From contig NZ_CP010776.1 of assembly GCF_001577755.1 (NCBI RefSeq), positions 2,356,001 to 2,420,000 on the forward strand: a DNA stretch of 64,000 bases. The letters are read 5' to 3'. Of the stretch, positions 33,473-42,761 are shown piece by piece. The notes beneath the pieces are model-generated. The model made no database searches and had not been told where the DNA came from. It saw nothing but the letters and a program-made list of their open reading frames with translations. Each line of letters starts with the position of its first letter. The stretch's first letter is position 1. The position numbers were made by a program, and so were the translations under genes. The DNA comes from Rufibacter sp. DG15C. GTDB taxonomy: Bacteria; Bacteroidota; Bacteroidia; Cytophagales; Hymenobacteraceae.

Positions 33473-34939
33473 TTAGAAGACATTTTTGTGGGTGTTTTTT
33501 CCGAAAATTGTCATGTATATGATCTTGATATCCAGCCACAAGGACCAATTCTCTACATACCATAGGTCATGGCAGGTACGTTGGTTTTTCTGTTCCTTGG
33601 TATCTGTAGGCCCGCGCCAGCCATTCACCTGTGCCCAGCCCGTAATGCCAGGTTTAAAGTAATGGCGCACCATGTACTTGTCTTCGCTTTCCTGCAACTG
33701 TTGGTTTAAGAAACTTCTATGTGGTCTGGGACCTACCACGCTCATGTCACCTAACAGCACGTTTATAAACTGAGGAAGCTCATCTAAGCTGTATTTTCTT
33801 AATATGCGACCCAGTTTAGTGATTCTGTTGTCGTTTTCCTGAGTAGACATGGTGCCACCTAAGGCGCTATCGTTCTCGCGCATGCTTCTAAACTTGAACA
33901 CCTTGAAAGGTTTGCCAGACTTGCCAATCCTTACCGGGCAATACAGAATAGGGCCTGGTGAATCTAACTTGATGAGCGCGGCTATCACCAGAAACACTGG
34001 TGCCAGAAATAGGAGCGCTGCCAAGGAGAAAATCTTGTCAAAGGTATTCTTCAATAAGAAGGCATAGGTCTCATCTAACGGGGTCTGGCGCACGTTCACA
34101 ATGTCCAGGGAGCCTACGCGGGTAGCCTTGTAATTCTTCCCGAAGAGGTTCTGGTAATCTGGAATGTATTTTACCCGAATGCCGTAGTAGTCAGCGGTTT
34201 CTAAGATGCGTTTTACTTTTTTAGACGTTTTGACCGGCAGTGCAATCACAATCTCATCTACGGTATTATCTCTTAGGTAATTTTTAAACTGCGCCAGGTC
34301 AGAGACAATATTCTCTTGCTGTACCTCGCAGGCCTCGTTCTTGCATTTCACAAAGCCTTTTATCTGATAACTGGCGTCATGGCAGTTGTAGAACTGTTTC
34401 TGAATGGTTTTAGCAGTATTGCCTATGCCTGCTATCAGGGTATATTTCGTTTTGTGGTCTACTGCAAAATTTTTGATGGAAGAAAATATGGGTGTATGAA
34501 ACTGCGAGGCAGTTTGTTGGTTCCCCTCTCTCACGGGCATCATAGGTTTTAAGAAAGAAAGGGAAAGCAATTCTAAGGGAGTAGTTACCTGATCAATCCA
34601 TAAAGTGGTAGCCGGCGCAAACGTGTAGTGTAGGAATAGATTATTGAAATAAATGTAGAACAGAGTTAGAAGACTGGCAGAAATAATAAAATAGACAGAA
34701 AATTTATAAGAGTTGATGGGTCTTCTGTAGGAGACAACAGTGGTTATCAAATAGGCCAAGCAATAGATGGACACCAGGCTACTTACCGCCCATTTAGCAT
34801 CTTGAGTATATTGAATTAAGAAGAATAGGTATAAAAGCGCCAAGAGGCCTACTAGTAACCTAGGTGTTTTTCTAGAGATGAAGGAACTTGGATCTGTTAA
34901 AGAGCTATCTGGTAGAAAAGTAGGTATAGGCTGAATCAT
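33473..34939 (-). CDS. Initiating polyprenyl-phosphate sugar phosphotransferase (WcaJ-like)
   Basis: 488 residues. Four N-terminal membrane helices, a cytoplasmic Rossmann-like domain (residues about 160-290), then a fifth helix and the Bacterial_sugar_transferase domain: KLDSPGPILYCPVRIG, FKVFKFRSM, LRKYSLDELPQFINVL, MSVVGPRPH and PGITGWAQVNGWRG. These match enzymes that transfer a sugar-1-phosphate to undecaprenyl phosphate and start repeat-unit synthesis. It is separated from the other assembly genes by the lyase/propeller block but is on the same strand. Typical of UDP-glucose-type starters; the actual sugar is unproven. Confidence 0.92.
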   Translation of the reverse strand: MIQPIPTFLPDSSLTDPSSFISRKTPRLLVGLLALLYLFFLIQYTQDAKWAVSSLVSIYCLAYLITTVVSYRRPINSYKFSVYFIISASLLTLFYIYFNNLFLHYTFAPATTLWIDQVTTPLELLSLSFLKPMMPVREGNQQTASQFHTPIFSSIKNFAVDHKTKYTLIAGIGNTAKTIQKQFYNCHDASYQIKGFVKCKNEACEVQQENIVSDLAQFKNYLRDNTVDEIVIALPVKTSKKVKRILETADYYGIRVKYIPDYQNLFGKNYKATRVGSLDIVNVRQTPLDETYAFLLKNTFDKIFSLAALLFLAPVFLVIAALIKLDSPGPILYCPVRIGKSGKPFKVFKFRSMRENDSALGGTMSTQENDNRITKLGRILRKYSLDELPQFINVLLGDMSVVGPRPHRSFLNQQLQESEDKYMVRHYFKPGITGWAQVNGWRGPTDTKEQKNQRTCHDLWYVENWSLWLDIKIIYMTIFGKNTHKNVF

Positions 34940-36161
34940 GGGTACTCAGATTTAGGCGATGTACTACAATTGCAATAAGGTAAATGGCCAAAGTGGCCCA
35001 CAAGTAGGAGGTCTTTAAGGATTGGAAGCGTGTCTGGCTCCCTGGCTGCTTAGCAAAAGAAAAGTTTACCGCCACTGGTGTTGACAAAACTGCACGCAAA
35101 ACCAGCATGGGTAGAAATCACCAAGCCCAGGAGAAGACTTGTTCAAGTGCACCAACTACATCTGCATGCAAAAAGCTTTGCAGATATACTTATTCACTTT
35201 TGTATGTCGTAAGGGTAGGGCCTCACGCTCAGAAAGAGGATAGGGGAATTCACGAGCCATAGACAGCCAAGCCAAGTGAAGAATAGATTCCTATTCAAAA
35301 CCTGATGAGAGTATTTTCACCTTAACAGTGAAAGCTTGCCTTAAATGGTAGTTGAGTCTGTGAGGGAAACCTCACCAGAGGGTGTGCGCTCAGGTACTAA
35401 TCTGAGTAAGTAGAAGGGAAAAGGTTTTTCATAGAGTAGCATTATTTGTTTACCAACCGCAACTTGCCATTCTCACAAAGGGAGGCTCCTTCTTGAATTG
35501 CTATTAAAAGCAAAATTCATTCATCACCGTTCAACCCTTACAACACTAGTGCCTATTACTCTAAAATATACAGATGATCTAAAGGATTTGCTGAAAGAGA
35601 AGTTCAGAAATTAAATCTCTTAAGTGCTCTGTATGTCACTGAGATAGCAAAGGTAATGAGATGTAAATATTACCGTTTGCTATATAACCTATATACTAAG
35701 ATTCTCTTATAAAGTTGTGGCCAATTTTTACAAAAGCGACAATTTATGTCGTGCCAGCCTAAATGAGAATTTACAGAAAGTCCAATAGATTTCTTCTAAC
35801 AGTACTACTTTGAAAAATTGACGGATTTAATTAAATATATGATTTATATAATATTCAATATGCTTATGGGTAAACCCTGAAAAGGAGAGTGTGGATTTGA
35901 TTGGGGACCTAAATCACCCAGAGATTTAAAGGAGTTACTTCTTGTTTTTCGGATCCAATAGATGAATACGAATCCTTACACCATAAGGTGAACCAAAACC
36001 CGAATAAAAAATCTATATATCCTAAGTTGCAGGAGTTTGCAAAGAAATTGCAGCCTTGCATCCGATTAACTAGACAAGAAGACAAAAGGGGAAGAGGTAA
36101 GTATGCAAGAAGAGTCAATGGGACTGAATAATGATCTGCATGACCCAGTCCCATTCACCAC
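34940..36161. other. 1.2-kb AT-rich gap upstream of the initiating transferase gene
   Basis: No gene is supported. Frames at 34905-35108 and 35909-36154 (both minus) look random and lack family features. A candidate -7 box is at 35648. The gap resembles the one at 27921-29220 in composition and may carry long leader RNA. Reading for a promoter on the plus strand gave nothing clear. Confidence 0.6.
35648..35655 (-). promoter_or_regulatory. Candidate -7 box for the initiating transferase
   Basis: TACCTTTG on the minus strand; no clear -33 TTG. Would imply a leader of about 700 nt. Confidence 0.35.
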
Positions 36162-37079
36162 TTAACTATTCTTATCATATAGAGACTCCAGAGCCTCTTG
36201 AAGCTGGCCGTACTCAAACGTGAAGCCAGTCTGTAGCACTTTGTTGGCACTCACTCTGGAGCCACCTAACACAATTTCACTCATTTCGCCCAACATCAAC
36301 TTTAACCCGAAGGCTGGTACGTTAGGGAAAACCAAAGGCTTGTGCATCACTGAGGCCAAAGCTTTGGTGACTTCTTCATTGGTACTAGGATGAGGAGATA
36401 CGGCATTGTACACTCCTTGCATGCTAGTGTCTTCAATGGCTTTGATAAACAAACGGCACATGTCATCAATGTGAATCCAGGACATGTACTGCTTGCCAGA
36501 ACCAAGCGGTGCACCGGCTAGCATGCGTATGGGTTTGGCAATCTGGGGCAGCGCCCCGCCTTTGTTGCTCAACACAATCCCAATCCTGAAGATAACCGTC
36601 CTGATCCCCAAGCTGTGCACCTGCCAAGCAGAATGCTCCCATTGCTTGCAGACTTCGGCTAAAAAGTCAGAGCCGTAAGCGCTTTCTTCCAGCATCAGCT
36701 TGTCTCCAGAGTTGCCGTAAATGCCCACCGCCGATGAGGAGATGAACCCCTTCACGTGGTGCTGCACCTTTCCTAAGTAGTCACAGAGCACATGCGTGCT
36801 TTGCGTACGGCTGTGCAGGATTTCTTTTTTGCGGGACCCAGACCATTTCTCCTCAGAGACGCTGGCGCCTGCCAAGTTGATGACGTAGTCTGCATACTTC
36901 AAGGCGTTCTCATCCAAACAGCCTTTTTTAAGATCCCACTTAAAGGTCTTGTAGTGCGCGTATTTGTCTGGGTTGCGGCTGAGGTGGGCTACTTCATACC
37001 CACTGTCAATCAGCATCTCTGACAAACGTGTCCCTAACAAACCAGTGCCTCCGGCAATCAGTATTTTCTTTCCTGACAT
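36162..37079 (-). CDS. TIGR01777-family NAD(P)-dependent oxidoreductase/epimerase
   Basis: 305 residues from ATG 37079, where GKKILIAGGTGLLGTRL begins; an in-frame ATG at 37112 adds 11 poorly conserved residues. Rossmann signature GGTGLLG near residues 8-14, then YVINLAGASVSEEKWS, the FISSSAVGIYGNSGD segment with the active-site Tyr, and a C-terminal YNAVSPHPSTNEEV segment followed by a DUF1731-like end. Members are often annotated SulA-like/epimerase; biochemical role unknown. Transcribed away from the AT-rich gap of the EPS locus, so probably not part of it. Confidence 0.88.
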   Translation of the reverse strand: MSGKKILIAGGTGLLGTRLSEMLIDSGYEVAHLSRNPDKYAHYKTFKWDLKKGCLDENALKYADYVINLAGASVSEEKWSGSRKKEILHSRTQSTHVLCDYLGKVQHHVKGFISSSAVGIYGNSGDKLMLEESAYGSDFLAEVCKQWEHSAWQVHSLGIRTVIFRIGIVLSNKGGALPQIAKPIRMLAGAPLGSGKQYMSWIHIDDMCRLFIKAIEDTSMQGVYNAVSPHPSTNEEVTKALASVMHKPLVFPNVPAFGLKLMLGEMSEIVLGGSRVSANKVLQTGFTFEYGQLQEALESLYDKNS

Positions 37080-37224
37080 GTTGCTTTCTATACGATCTGC
37101 GTTCACAGCCATCTTTCCCTTCTGAAAAATCAGTTAAGAATAGATGTGCCTGCTCCTTTTAAAGAGGCAGTGCACTGGAAAACGCAGCGAACGTCTGAAA
37201 AATTCATCTTCTGGAAGATTTGCA

Positions 37225-37893
37225 TCAGCTTTTGTTATGGCGTATGGCCTGCATGAATTCCAAGCGGTACGCTTCCTGTTCAAATAGCCCCGAATACTCA
37301 GAGGTAATGGTGCTGCTGCTCACATCGTTTACGCCGCGGCTCATTACGCAGAGGTGGTCTGCTTCTATTAAAACGGCCACGTTCTCAGTCTTCAACACAT
37401 CTCGTAATTCCTGCGCAATCTGGCGCGTCAAACGCTCCTGCACCTGCGGTCTTCGCCCGAAGTACTGCACAATGCGGTTCAATTTAGACAAGCCAATCAC
37501 ATGCTCATTAGGGATATAGGCCACATGGGCTTTGCCGATGATGGGCACAAAGTGGTGTTCACAGCTGGAGTACAAGGTAATGTCACGCTCTACCAGCATC
37601 TGGCGGTAACCGTAGCGGTTCTCAAACAGACGGGCGGCCGGCCTGTTCTCTGGCTTTAGGCCGTCAAAGATCTCTTTCACGTACATCTTGGCCACGCGGC
37701 GTGGTGTGCCTTTCAGGCTATCGTCTTCCAGGTCCAGGCCCAGAAGCTGCATGATCTCTTTAAAGTGGTATTCTATGCCCTCAATCTTCTGCTCATCCGT
37801 CAGGGCAAAGGCATCTGGGCGGAGCGGCGTATCCAAAGAACCAGTCATATGGTCTTCTTCAGGATCCTGATCATTGTCCTCCCGTCTATCCAT
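37225..37893 (-). CDS. folE: GTP cyclohydrolase I
   Basis: 222 residues from ATG 37893; a longer frame to 37992 would run through the upstream gene with non-conserved residues. Zinc/active-site pattern: SSCEHHFVPI with Cys111 and His113/114, then EADHLCVMSRGV with Cys182; also SKLNRIVQYF and GTPRRVAKM. Converts GTP to 7,8-dihydroneopterin triphosphate, the entry to folate, biopterin and queuosine synthesis. Its start overlaps the stop of the queD-like gene by 8 bp (37886-37893), a sign of translational coupling. An acidic extension precedes the catalytic core. Confidence 0.93.
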   Translation of the reverse strand: MDRREDNDQDPEEDHMTGSLDTPLRPDAFALTDEQKIEGIEYHFKEIMQLLGLDLEDDSLKGTPRRVAKMYVKEIFDGLKPENRPAARLFENRYGYRQMLVERDITLYSSCEHHFVPIIGKAHVAYIPNEHVIGLSKLNRIVQYFGRRPQVQERLTRQIAQELRDVLKTENVAVLIEADHLCVMSRGVNDVSSSTITSEYSGLFEQEAYRLEFMQAIRHNKS

Positions 37894-38293
37894 GGTATTC
37901 AACAAAGTTTCTTTCGGTTTCAAATAGTGTGACGGACAAAGCCAGGTTTTCTGAGAGGTGGGGGCGCAGGCGTTGCCAGATGACCATGGCAATGTTTTCG
38001 GCGGTGGGGTTCAGATGTTTGAACTCGTCTGTGTCCAGGTTTAAGTTTCGGTGGTCAAATTTATCTAAAATTTCTGCTTTAATCAGCAGACTCAGTTTTT
38101 TCATGTCATAGACATAGCCTGTGTCTGGGTCTACGGGGCCCGTCAGTCGCACCACCAGCTCATAATTGTGCCCATGGTAATTAGGGTTGTTGCAGAGCCC
38201 GAACACCCGGGTATTCTGCTCATCTGTCCAGGCAGGATTATGCAGGCGGTGGGCGGCGTTGAAGTTCTCTTTTCTACAGACGGTTACGTTCAT
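37886..38293 (-). CDS. queD: 6-carboxytetrahydropterin synthase (QueD/PTPS family)
   Basis: 135 residues. Zinc histidines His15 (FNAAHRLH), His40 and His42 (NYHGHNYEL) and catalytic Cys34 (GLCNNP) are present, as in the PTPS/QueD family. Uses the FolE product dihydroneopterin triphosphate. The same operon encodes FolE, so it probably makes 6-carboxytetrahydropterin for queuosine, or a pterin cofactor; sequence alone does not separate these. Promoter-like box at 38344. Confidence 0.88.
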   Translation of the reverse strand: MNVTVCRKENFNAAHRLHNPAWTDEQNTRVFGLCNNPNYHGHNYELVVRLTGPVDPDTGYVYDMKKLSLLIKAEILDKFDHRNLNLDTDEFKHLNPTAENIAMVIWQRLRPHLSENLALSVTLFETERNFVEYHG

Positions 38294-38343
38294 AGTGCAT
38301 CAAACAGGCAAATGGGCCAATAGGTTTTTAGTGGCGCTTGGCT

Positions 38344-38351
38344 CAAAGGTA
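38344..38351 (-). promoter_or_regulatory. Candidate -7 box for queD-folE
   Basis: TACCTTTG on the minus strand, 51 bp before the queD start. No good -33. Confidence 0.45.
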
Positions 38352-38423
38352 AAATTTTATACGGCTCTGTGCCTATTCTGATTTTTTGCCTAATTTCAGG
38401 ATTGAATACCTCACTACAATAAG

Positions 38424-39185
38424 ATGAAAGGCAAACGTACGCACATGAAGGCAGTAGCGCTGTTGTTCATGCTTTTAGGCATGGCAACGATGGGTTGGGC
38501 ACAGCAGCGCTCAACGGTAGACGAAAAGGAAGTGGACATCAATGGCATCGTCCGGAAGGGGCAGCGCATCATGATCCAGCTGGACAGCAAAGTGGTGGAG
38601 AAGGCCTGGGCCTCTTATCTAAAGGAGAAGTCCGGCGGCACCGTGAAAGGTCCATCTATTTTACCTACCGCCAAAGCACAAGCGGGTAAAGGCGTGTACA
38701 CCGTGGAGAAAGCCCAGATAGACACCATTACCACCAACCCCATGCGCATCATGTCTAAGGTAGAGGGCTCTGACCAAGGGACTATGGTCTGGTGGTCTCT
38801 GGACTTAGGCAACGCGTACCTGAGCAAAAAGGAAACCACCAAAGAGTGGGCCCGCTCTGAGGCCATGTTGCAGCAGTTCGCGCGCCAAGTATACAAGCAA
38901 GACGTGCAGCAACAGATTTCTGATGCCGAGAAAGTATTGGTAAACTCTCAGAATGAGGCCGACCGCGTAGCGCGCCAGGCGGATGAAATCAAATACAAAA
39001 TCACCAAGAACCAAGCCCGCAAACAAGAACTGGAAGCCGAACTGGCCGCCAACGGCAACGAACTGACTCAGCTAAACCAAGACGTAGAAAACAACCTGAA
39101 GCAGCAAGAGGCCGCTAAGAAGGAAGTAGAGAACATGCGCCGCGCCGTGGAGATTGTAAAAGCCAAAATGGACAAGATTAACTAA
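38424..39185 (+). CDS. Secreted coiled-coil protein of unknown function
   Basis: 253 residues; signal peptide ends at MGWAQ (ATG at 38445 is an alternative start). The middle part (30-140) carries FIG-like strands such as VRKGQRIMIQLDSKVVEKAW and DQGTMVWWSLDLGNAY. From about residue 145 to the end there is a long heptad-rich coiled coil (ADRVARQADEIKYKITKNQ, then QELEAELAANGNELTQL). No family recognised. It may be a periplasmic structural protein. Downstream hairpins at 39204-39282. Confidence 0.7.
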   Translation: MKGKRTHMKAVALLFMLLGMATMGWAQQRSTVDEKEVDINGIVRKGQRIMIQLDSKVVEKAWASYLKEKSGGTVKGPSILPTAKAQAGKGVYTVEKAQIDTITTNPMRIMSKVEGSDQGTMVWWSLDLGNAYLSKKETTKEWARSEAMLQQFARQVYKQDVQQQISDAEKVLVNSQNEADRVARQADEIKYKITKNQARKQELEAELAANGNELTQLNQDVENNLKQQEAAKKEVENMRRAVEIVKAKMDKIN

Positions 39186-39203
39186 GCAGTACACTGTGAT
39201 TTG

Positions 39204-39250
39204 AAAACGGGAGGGCCCGATGTTTCTGCAACATCGGGCCCTCCCGTTTT
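39204..39250. terminator. Perfect 20-bp-stem hairpin between convergent genes
   Basis: Arms 39204-39223 and 39231-39250 are perfectly complementary (GGGAGGGCCCGATGT in the left arm) with a 7-nt loop, A4 before and T4 after. It overlaps palindromic copy 12 by six bases (39245-39250). Confidence 0.88.
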
Positions 39251-39282
39251 CAGGCTGTTTTCCGGAAATCAGGCCAAAAACG
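39245..39282. repeat. Palindromic intergenic element, copy 12
   Basis: CGTTTTCAGGCTGTTTTCC left arm, ATCAGGCCAAAAACG right arm; its first bases are the right arm of the neighbouring terminator. Confidence 0.82.
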
Positions 39283-39284
39283 AT

Positions 39285-40139
39285 TTAGTGCTTCCACTGC
39301 CCGAACTTGCCCTGCTGGTAGTCCTGGTAGGCCTGTCTAATCTCAGCCTCGGAGTTCATTACAAACGGCCCCTGCGCCACCACCGGCTCATTAAATGGCG
39401 CCGCATGCCCGAACAACAGAATGCTTTCCTCAGAAGCTTTCACCTCCAATTCCTCTCCGTCATTGTTAAACTCCACCAGGTTCCGGTAAGGCACTTCCTG
39501 CCCGTTCACGGTGAGTGAGCCTTTGATGATGTAGAAGAAGATATTACGCTCTGCGGGCACAGATACTTTCAACTCTCCGCCGGGCTGGAAGTAAATGGTG
39601 CCCAAAAGAATATCCGTCACGGTGTCAAAGGCGCCTTTGTGCTCGCCCCACGTGCCCGAAACCAAGTTGATGGTCACTTTGTCATCCTCAGGAGAAAAGC
39701 TGGGGATGTCTTCCTTCTGCAGACCTTTGTACGCCGGCTCCATCATCTTGTGCCTGGCGGGCAGGTTCATCCACAACTGTAGAATCTCCAGCGGTCCGCC
39801 CTTCGCTTTGAAGTCTAAAGAAGACACTTCGGCATGGATTAAGCCACGGCCCGCGGTCATGTACTGCGCCCCACCGGCCGTAATCACGCTCTCGTGGCCG
39901 CCGCTGTCTTTGTGCATGATGTCGCCTTCCAGAATGAAGGTCATGGTCTCCATGCCCCTGTGCGGGTGCGGCCCAAACGGCAATCCGTTGTTGTTGGGCT
40001 TGTACACCTGGTGCCCGTGGTGGTTCAGAAACAGAAACGGGTCAATCATCTGCAGTCCTCGGGACGGTAATGGCGAGTAGGTGATTAAGTCTGCGATGGG
40101 GGAGTATTCTGCTTTATGGATTTTCTTGATGGTTCTCAT
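39285..40139 (-). CDS. Pirin family protein
   Basis: 284 residues, no signal peptide. Pirin core: DPFLFLNHHG, then GPHPHRGMETMTFILEGDIMHKDS with His residues near the iron site, VITAGGAQYMTAGRGLIHAEVS and LEILQLWMNLPA, followed by the Pirin_C domain. Pirins are cupin proteins that bind iron, some with quercetinase activity. Substrate unknown. Likely its own transcription unit; a TACCTTCG sequence at 40182-40175 (minus) is one base off a -7 box, and a perfect 14-bp palindrome lies at 40206-40219. Confidence 0.9.
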   Translation of the reverse strand: MRTIKKIHKAEYSPIADLITYSPLPSRGLQMIDPFLFLNHHGHQVYKPNNNGLPFGPHPHRGMETMTFILEGDIMHKDSGGHESVITAGGAQYMTAGRGLIHAEVSSLDFKAKGGPLEILQLWMNLPARHKMMEPAYKGLQKEDIPSFSPEDDKVTINLVSGTWGEHKGAFDTVTDILLGTIYFQPGGELKVSVPAERNIFFYIIKGSLTVNGQEVPYRNLVEFNNDGEELEVKASEESILLFGHAAPFNEPVVAQGPFVMNSEAEIRQAYQDYQQGKFGQWKH

Positions 40140-40205
40140 AGTGACTAGGTTGGAGTAGGCTTATTACTTCCGTAGCGAAGGTAAGCGCCAAAAGGTTGTT
40201 ATGTG

Positions 40206-40219
40206 TATGTACGTACATA
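40206..40219. promoter_or_regulatory. Short perfect palindrome, possible operator upstream of pirin
   Basis: TATGTACGTACATA, a 14-bp perfect palindrome 67 bp upstream of the pirin start. Operator-like symmetry; chance occurrence is possible. Confidence 0.3.
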
Positions 40220-40266
40220 AAAAATGAAGTAATCTACCTGAAGTAAGTTCTTGTCACAGTAGGCTT

Positions 40267-40306
40267 CCGTTTTTGGCCTGTTTCCTAGGCAAGAGGCCAA
40301 AAACGG
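40267..40306. repeat. Palindromic intergenic element, copy 13
   Basis: CCGTTTTTGGCCTGTTTCCT left arm, GAGGCCAAAAACGG right arm, between pgi and the pirin gene. Confidence 0.82.
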
Positions 40307-40343
40307 AGTTTCAAGTAATAGCCTGTCGCGGAAACAGATGGAC

Positions 40344-40384
40344 AGAAAAAATCCCCTTCCAACTTTGCAGAAAGCTGAAAGGGG
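40344..40384 (-). terminator. Terminator of pgi
   Basis: Hairpin CCCCTTCCAACTTT/AAAGCTGAAAGGGG with two mismatches; on the minus strand it is followed by a T-rich tract. It lies 22 bp after the pgi stop. Confidence 0.75.
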
Positions 40385-40406
40385 AGTATAAGAGAAGTCT
40401 ATAGGA

Positions 40407-42062
40407 CTACTTGGTTCTAAACGCCTTAAACTGGTTGATCAAACCGTTGGTAGAGCTGTCATGTGACATGACTGGCTCCTCATTTAATAGCTCAGGCAGA
40501 ATCTTGGAGGCCAGTTGCTTGCCTAGTTCCACGCCCCATTGGTCAAAGCTGTAGATATTCCAGATAATGCCCTGCACAAAGATTTTATGCTCATACATGG
40601 CCAGCAAGGCGCCCAGCGTTCTTGGGGTCAGTTGCTTGAACAGAATAGAGTTAGTAGGGCGGTTGCCTTCAAACACTTTAAAGTCTTTCAAGGATTTAAT
40701 TTCCTCCTCAGACAGGTTGGCGGCACGCATCTCCTTTAAGACTTCCTCCTCGGTTTTGCCATTCATCAAGGCCTCGGTCTGCGCGAAGAAGTTGGCCATC
40801 AGTTTTGGATGGTGGTCGCTGAGCGGGTTGTGGCTGACGGCCGGGGCCAGAAAGTCACATGGGATCAGTTTGGTGCCCTGGTGGATGAGTTGGTAGAACG
40901 CGTGCTGGCCGTTGGTGCCGGGCTCGCCCCAGATGATAGGACCGGTCTGGTAATTTACCTTTTCGCTGTTCCGGTCCACCGACTTGCCGTTGCTTTCCAT
41001 GTCGCCCTGCTGGAAGTAGGCGGCAAAGCGGTGCATGTACTGGTCATACGGCAATAGCGCGTGCGCCTCAGCCCCAAAGAAGTTGTTGTACCAGATGCCC
41101 AGCAAAGCCAGAATCACGGGCGCGTTCTTTTCAAATGGCGTCTTCTGGAAGTGCTGGTCCATGGCATGCGCTCCATCCAGCAAGGACCTGAAGTTCTCAA
41201 ACCCGATGGTACAGCAGATGGACAAGCCAATGGCAGACCACAACGAGTACCTTCCGCCTACCCAGTCCCAGAAGGCAAACATGTTCTGCGGGTCAATGCC
41301 AAACGCTGACACGGCCTTGGTGTTGGTAGAGATAGCCACGAAGTGCTTTTTGATGTGCTCCTCATTCTTTGCATTCTCCAAAAACCAGGTGCGCGCACTG
41401 TGAGCGTTGGTCATAGTCTCCTGGGTGGTGAACGTCTTGGAGGCAATCATGAACAGCGTGGTTTCGGCGTCTACTTTCTTGAGGGTCTCGGCTATGTGCG
41501 TGCCGTCCACGTTTGACACAAAGTAGGTGGTGATGTTAGGCTTCTGGTACGGCTTCAAGGCCTCAGTGACCATCACGGGGCCTAGGTCAGAGCCACCGAT
41601 GCCAATGTTCACGATGGTGGTGATGGGCTTGCCCGTGTAGCCTTTCCAGCCACCCGAGATGATTTGTTCAGAGAAGGCCTTCATCTGGTCCAGCACGCGG
41701 TTCACGTCTGGCATCACATCCTGTCCGTCCACCAGAATAGGCGTGTTGGAGCTGTTGCGCAAGGCCACGTGCAACACCGCGCGGTCCTCGGTGAAGTTGA
41801 TTTTCTCCCCGGAGAACATGCCGTCAATGGCTTCCCGCAAACCGGTCTCCTGCGCCAATTGCAACAACAGTTGCATGGTCTCCTCGGTCACGCGGTTCTT
41901 GGAGAAGTCCAGCAGGATGTCCTCAAAGGTGAGGCTCAGTTTCTCGAAGCGCTGCGGGTCCTCCTGAAACAGGTCCTTGAGGTGCTGAGACTGCATCTGC
42001 TGGAAATGGGCGTCTAATTTCTTCCAGGCTTGGGTGGTGGTGGGATTTATAGCGGGTAACAT
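40407..42062 (-). CDS. pgi: Glucose-6-phosphate isomerase
   Basis: 551 residues, the length of the long PGI class. Signature [29 protein letters not shown], the [16 protein letters not shown] motif with the active-site Arg, [11 protein letters not shown], and a late [13 protein letters not shown] with catalytic His, then VELGKQLA with Lys. Interconverts glucose-6-phosphate and fructose-6-phosphate in glycolysis and provides precursors for EPS. A TAACTTCG sequence at about 42092 (minus) is one base off a -7 box. No sign of damage. Confidence 0.96.
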   Translation of the reverse strand: MLPAINPTTTQAWKKLDAHFQQMQSQHLKDLFQEDPQRFEKLSLTFEDILLDFSKNRVTEETMQLLLQLAQETGLREAIDGMFSGEKINFTEDRAVLHVALRNSSNTPILVDGQDVMPDVNRVLDQMKAFSEQIISGGWKGYTGKPITTIVNIGIGGSDLGPVMVTEALKPYQKPNITTYFVSNVDGTHIAETLKKVDAETTLFMIASKTFTTQETMTNAHSARTWFLENAKNEEHIKKHFVAISTNTKAVSAFGIDPQNMFAFWDWVGGRYSLWSAIGLSICCTIGFENFRSLLDGAHAMDQHFQKTPFEKNAPVILALLGIWYNNFFGAEAHALLPYDQYMHRFAAYFQQGDMESNGKSVDRNSEKVNYQTGPIIWGEPGTNGQHAFYQLIHQGTKLIPCDFLAPAVSHNPLSDHHPKLMANFFAQTEALMNGKTEEEVLKEMRAANLSEEEIKSLKDFKVFEGNRPTNSILFKQLTPRTLGALLAMYEHKIFVQGIIWNIYSFDQWGVELGKQLASKILPELLNEEPVMSHDSSTNGLINQFKAFRTK

Positions 42063-42170
42063 AGTTTCATTCTTATTATCTGGCGCGAAGTTAAGAAGAG
42101 ATTGAATAGAAATGCCAAAGGCCTTTTTACCTCTGGCATCACCTTACTATTCGTGCTTTTCTCTTTTTGG

Positions 42171-42761
42171 TTATTGAATCCACTGCTGAATTAGCTTTTC
42201 GGCGAAGGCCTCATCTTTCCAGCCCATCAGACGGGTGGGTTGCTGGCGGTCCACGTTCAGGTACCAGTTCTGCAAGATGGTCTTCACGGCCGGGTAGCGC
42301 CCCGAAAAATCCATGTAGTTGTGCGCCGAGATGGTCTGCTCACTGGGCCGGGCCGGTATAGCCACTATCAGATGGTACAGCTCCCCGCTTCGTTCCAGCA
42401 CCAGCACGCCCATGGGCAGAATCTCCAGCACCGTCCCCTGTTTTAATTGGTTGGAAAGCACCAGTACCGGCAACGGTGCGGCCGGCCTTCCCTTAGCTGA
42501 GTCTACCAGGGTGCTGGGAATAAAGCCCTCGTTGCCTAGATAGGGCAGAAAGTCCAGTTCTTTGGCTCGTCCGGCTTCTGTTTTACGGACAAACTCTTTT
42601 TTAATGAAGTCATAGCGCTGCGGCTCAGTGGAGCCGGCGGGCGTCACAATTACGGCCTGCCATTGCTTGGTGTCAGTAAAAGCGGGCACTTCCTGGTAAT
42701 TGGTGGTACAGCTGCTCAGCACCGCAAAAAGCAGGAGGCAAATAGGGAATAGGTATTTCAT
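42171..42761 (-). CDS. Lipoprotein resembling inorganic pyrophosphatase fold, catalytic Asp apparently lost
   Basis: 196 residues from ATG 42761, where a lipoprotein signal begins (KYLFPICLLLFAVLSSC, Cys18); the longer frame to 43106 crosses the divergent promoter gap. The mature part follows the soluble PPase order: AVIVTPAGSTEPQRYD, LPYLGNEGFIPSTLVD, then PLPVLVLSNQLKQGTVLEILPMGVLVLERSG and LYHLIVAIPA. But the usual Asp residues in D-G-D-P-x-D-V-L-V and in the following E/D-D pair are replaced (APLPVLVL, LERSGEL). It may be an inactive or altered surface relative. The fold assignment is from pattern memory, not a search. Confidence 0.6.
   Translation of the reverse strand: MKYLFPICLLLFAVLSSCTTNYQEVPAFTDTKQWQAVIVTPAGSTEPQRYDFIKKEFVRKTEAGRAKELDFLPYLGNEGFIPSTLVDSAKGRPAAPLPVLVLSNQLKQGTVLEILPMGVLVLERSGELYHLIVAIPARPSEQTISAHNYMDFSGRYPAVKTILQNWYLNVDRQQPTRLMGWKDEAFAEKLIQQWIQ

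Noticed and set aside
34905-35108. 67-residue minus-strand frame overlapping the transferase start
   Set aside because: Overlaps the real gene start and lies in the non-coding AT-rich gap with no family features.
35909-36154. 81-residue minus-strand frame upstream of the transferase gap
   Set aside because: No conserved motifs; hydrophobic and Cys-rich by AT-rich codons; likely chance.
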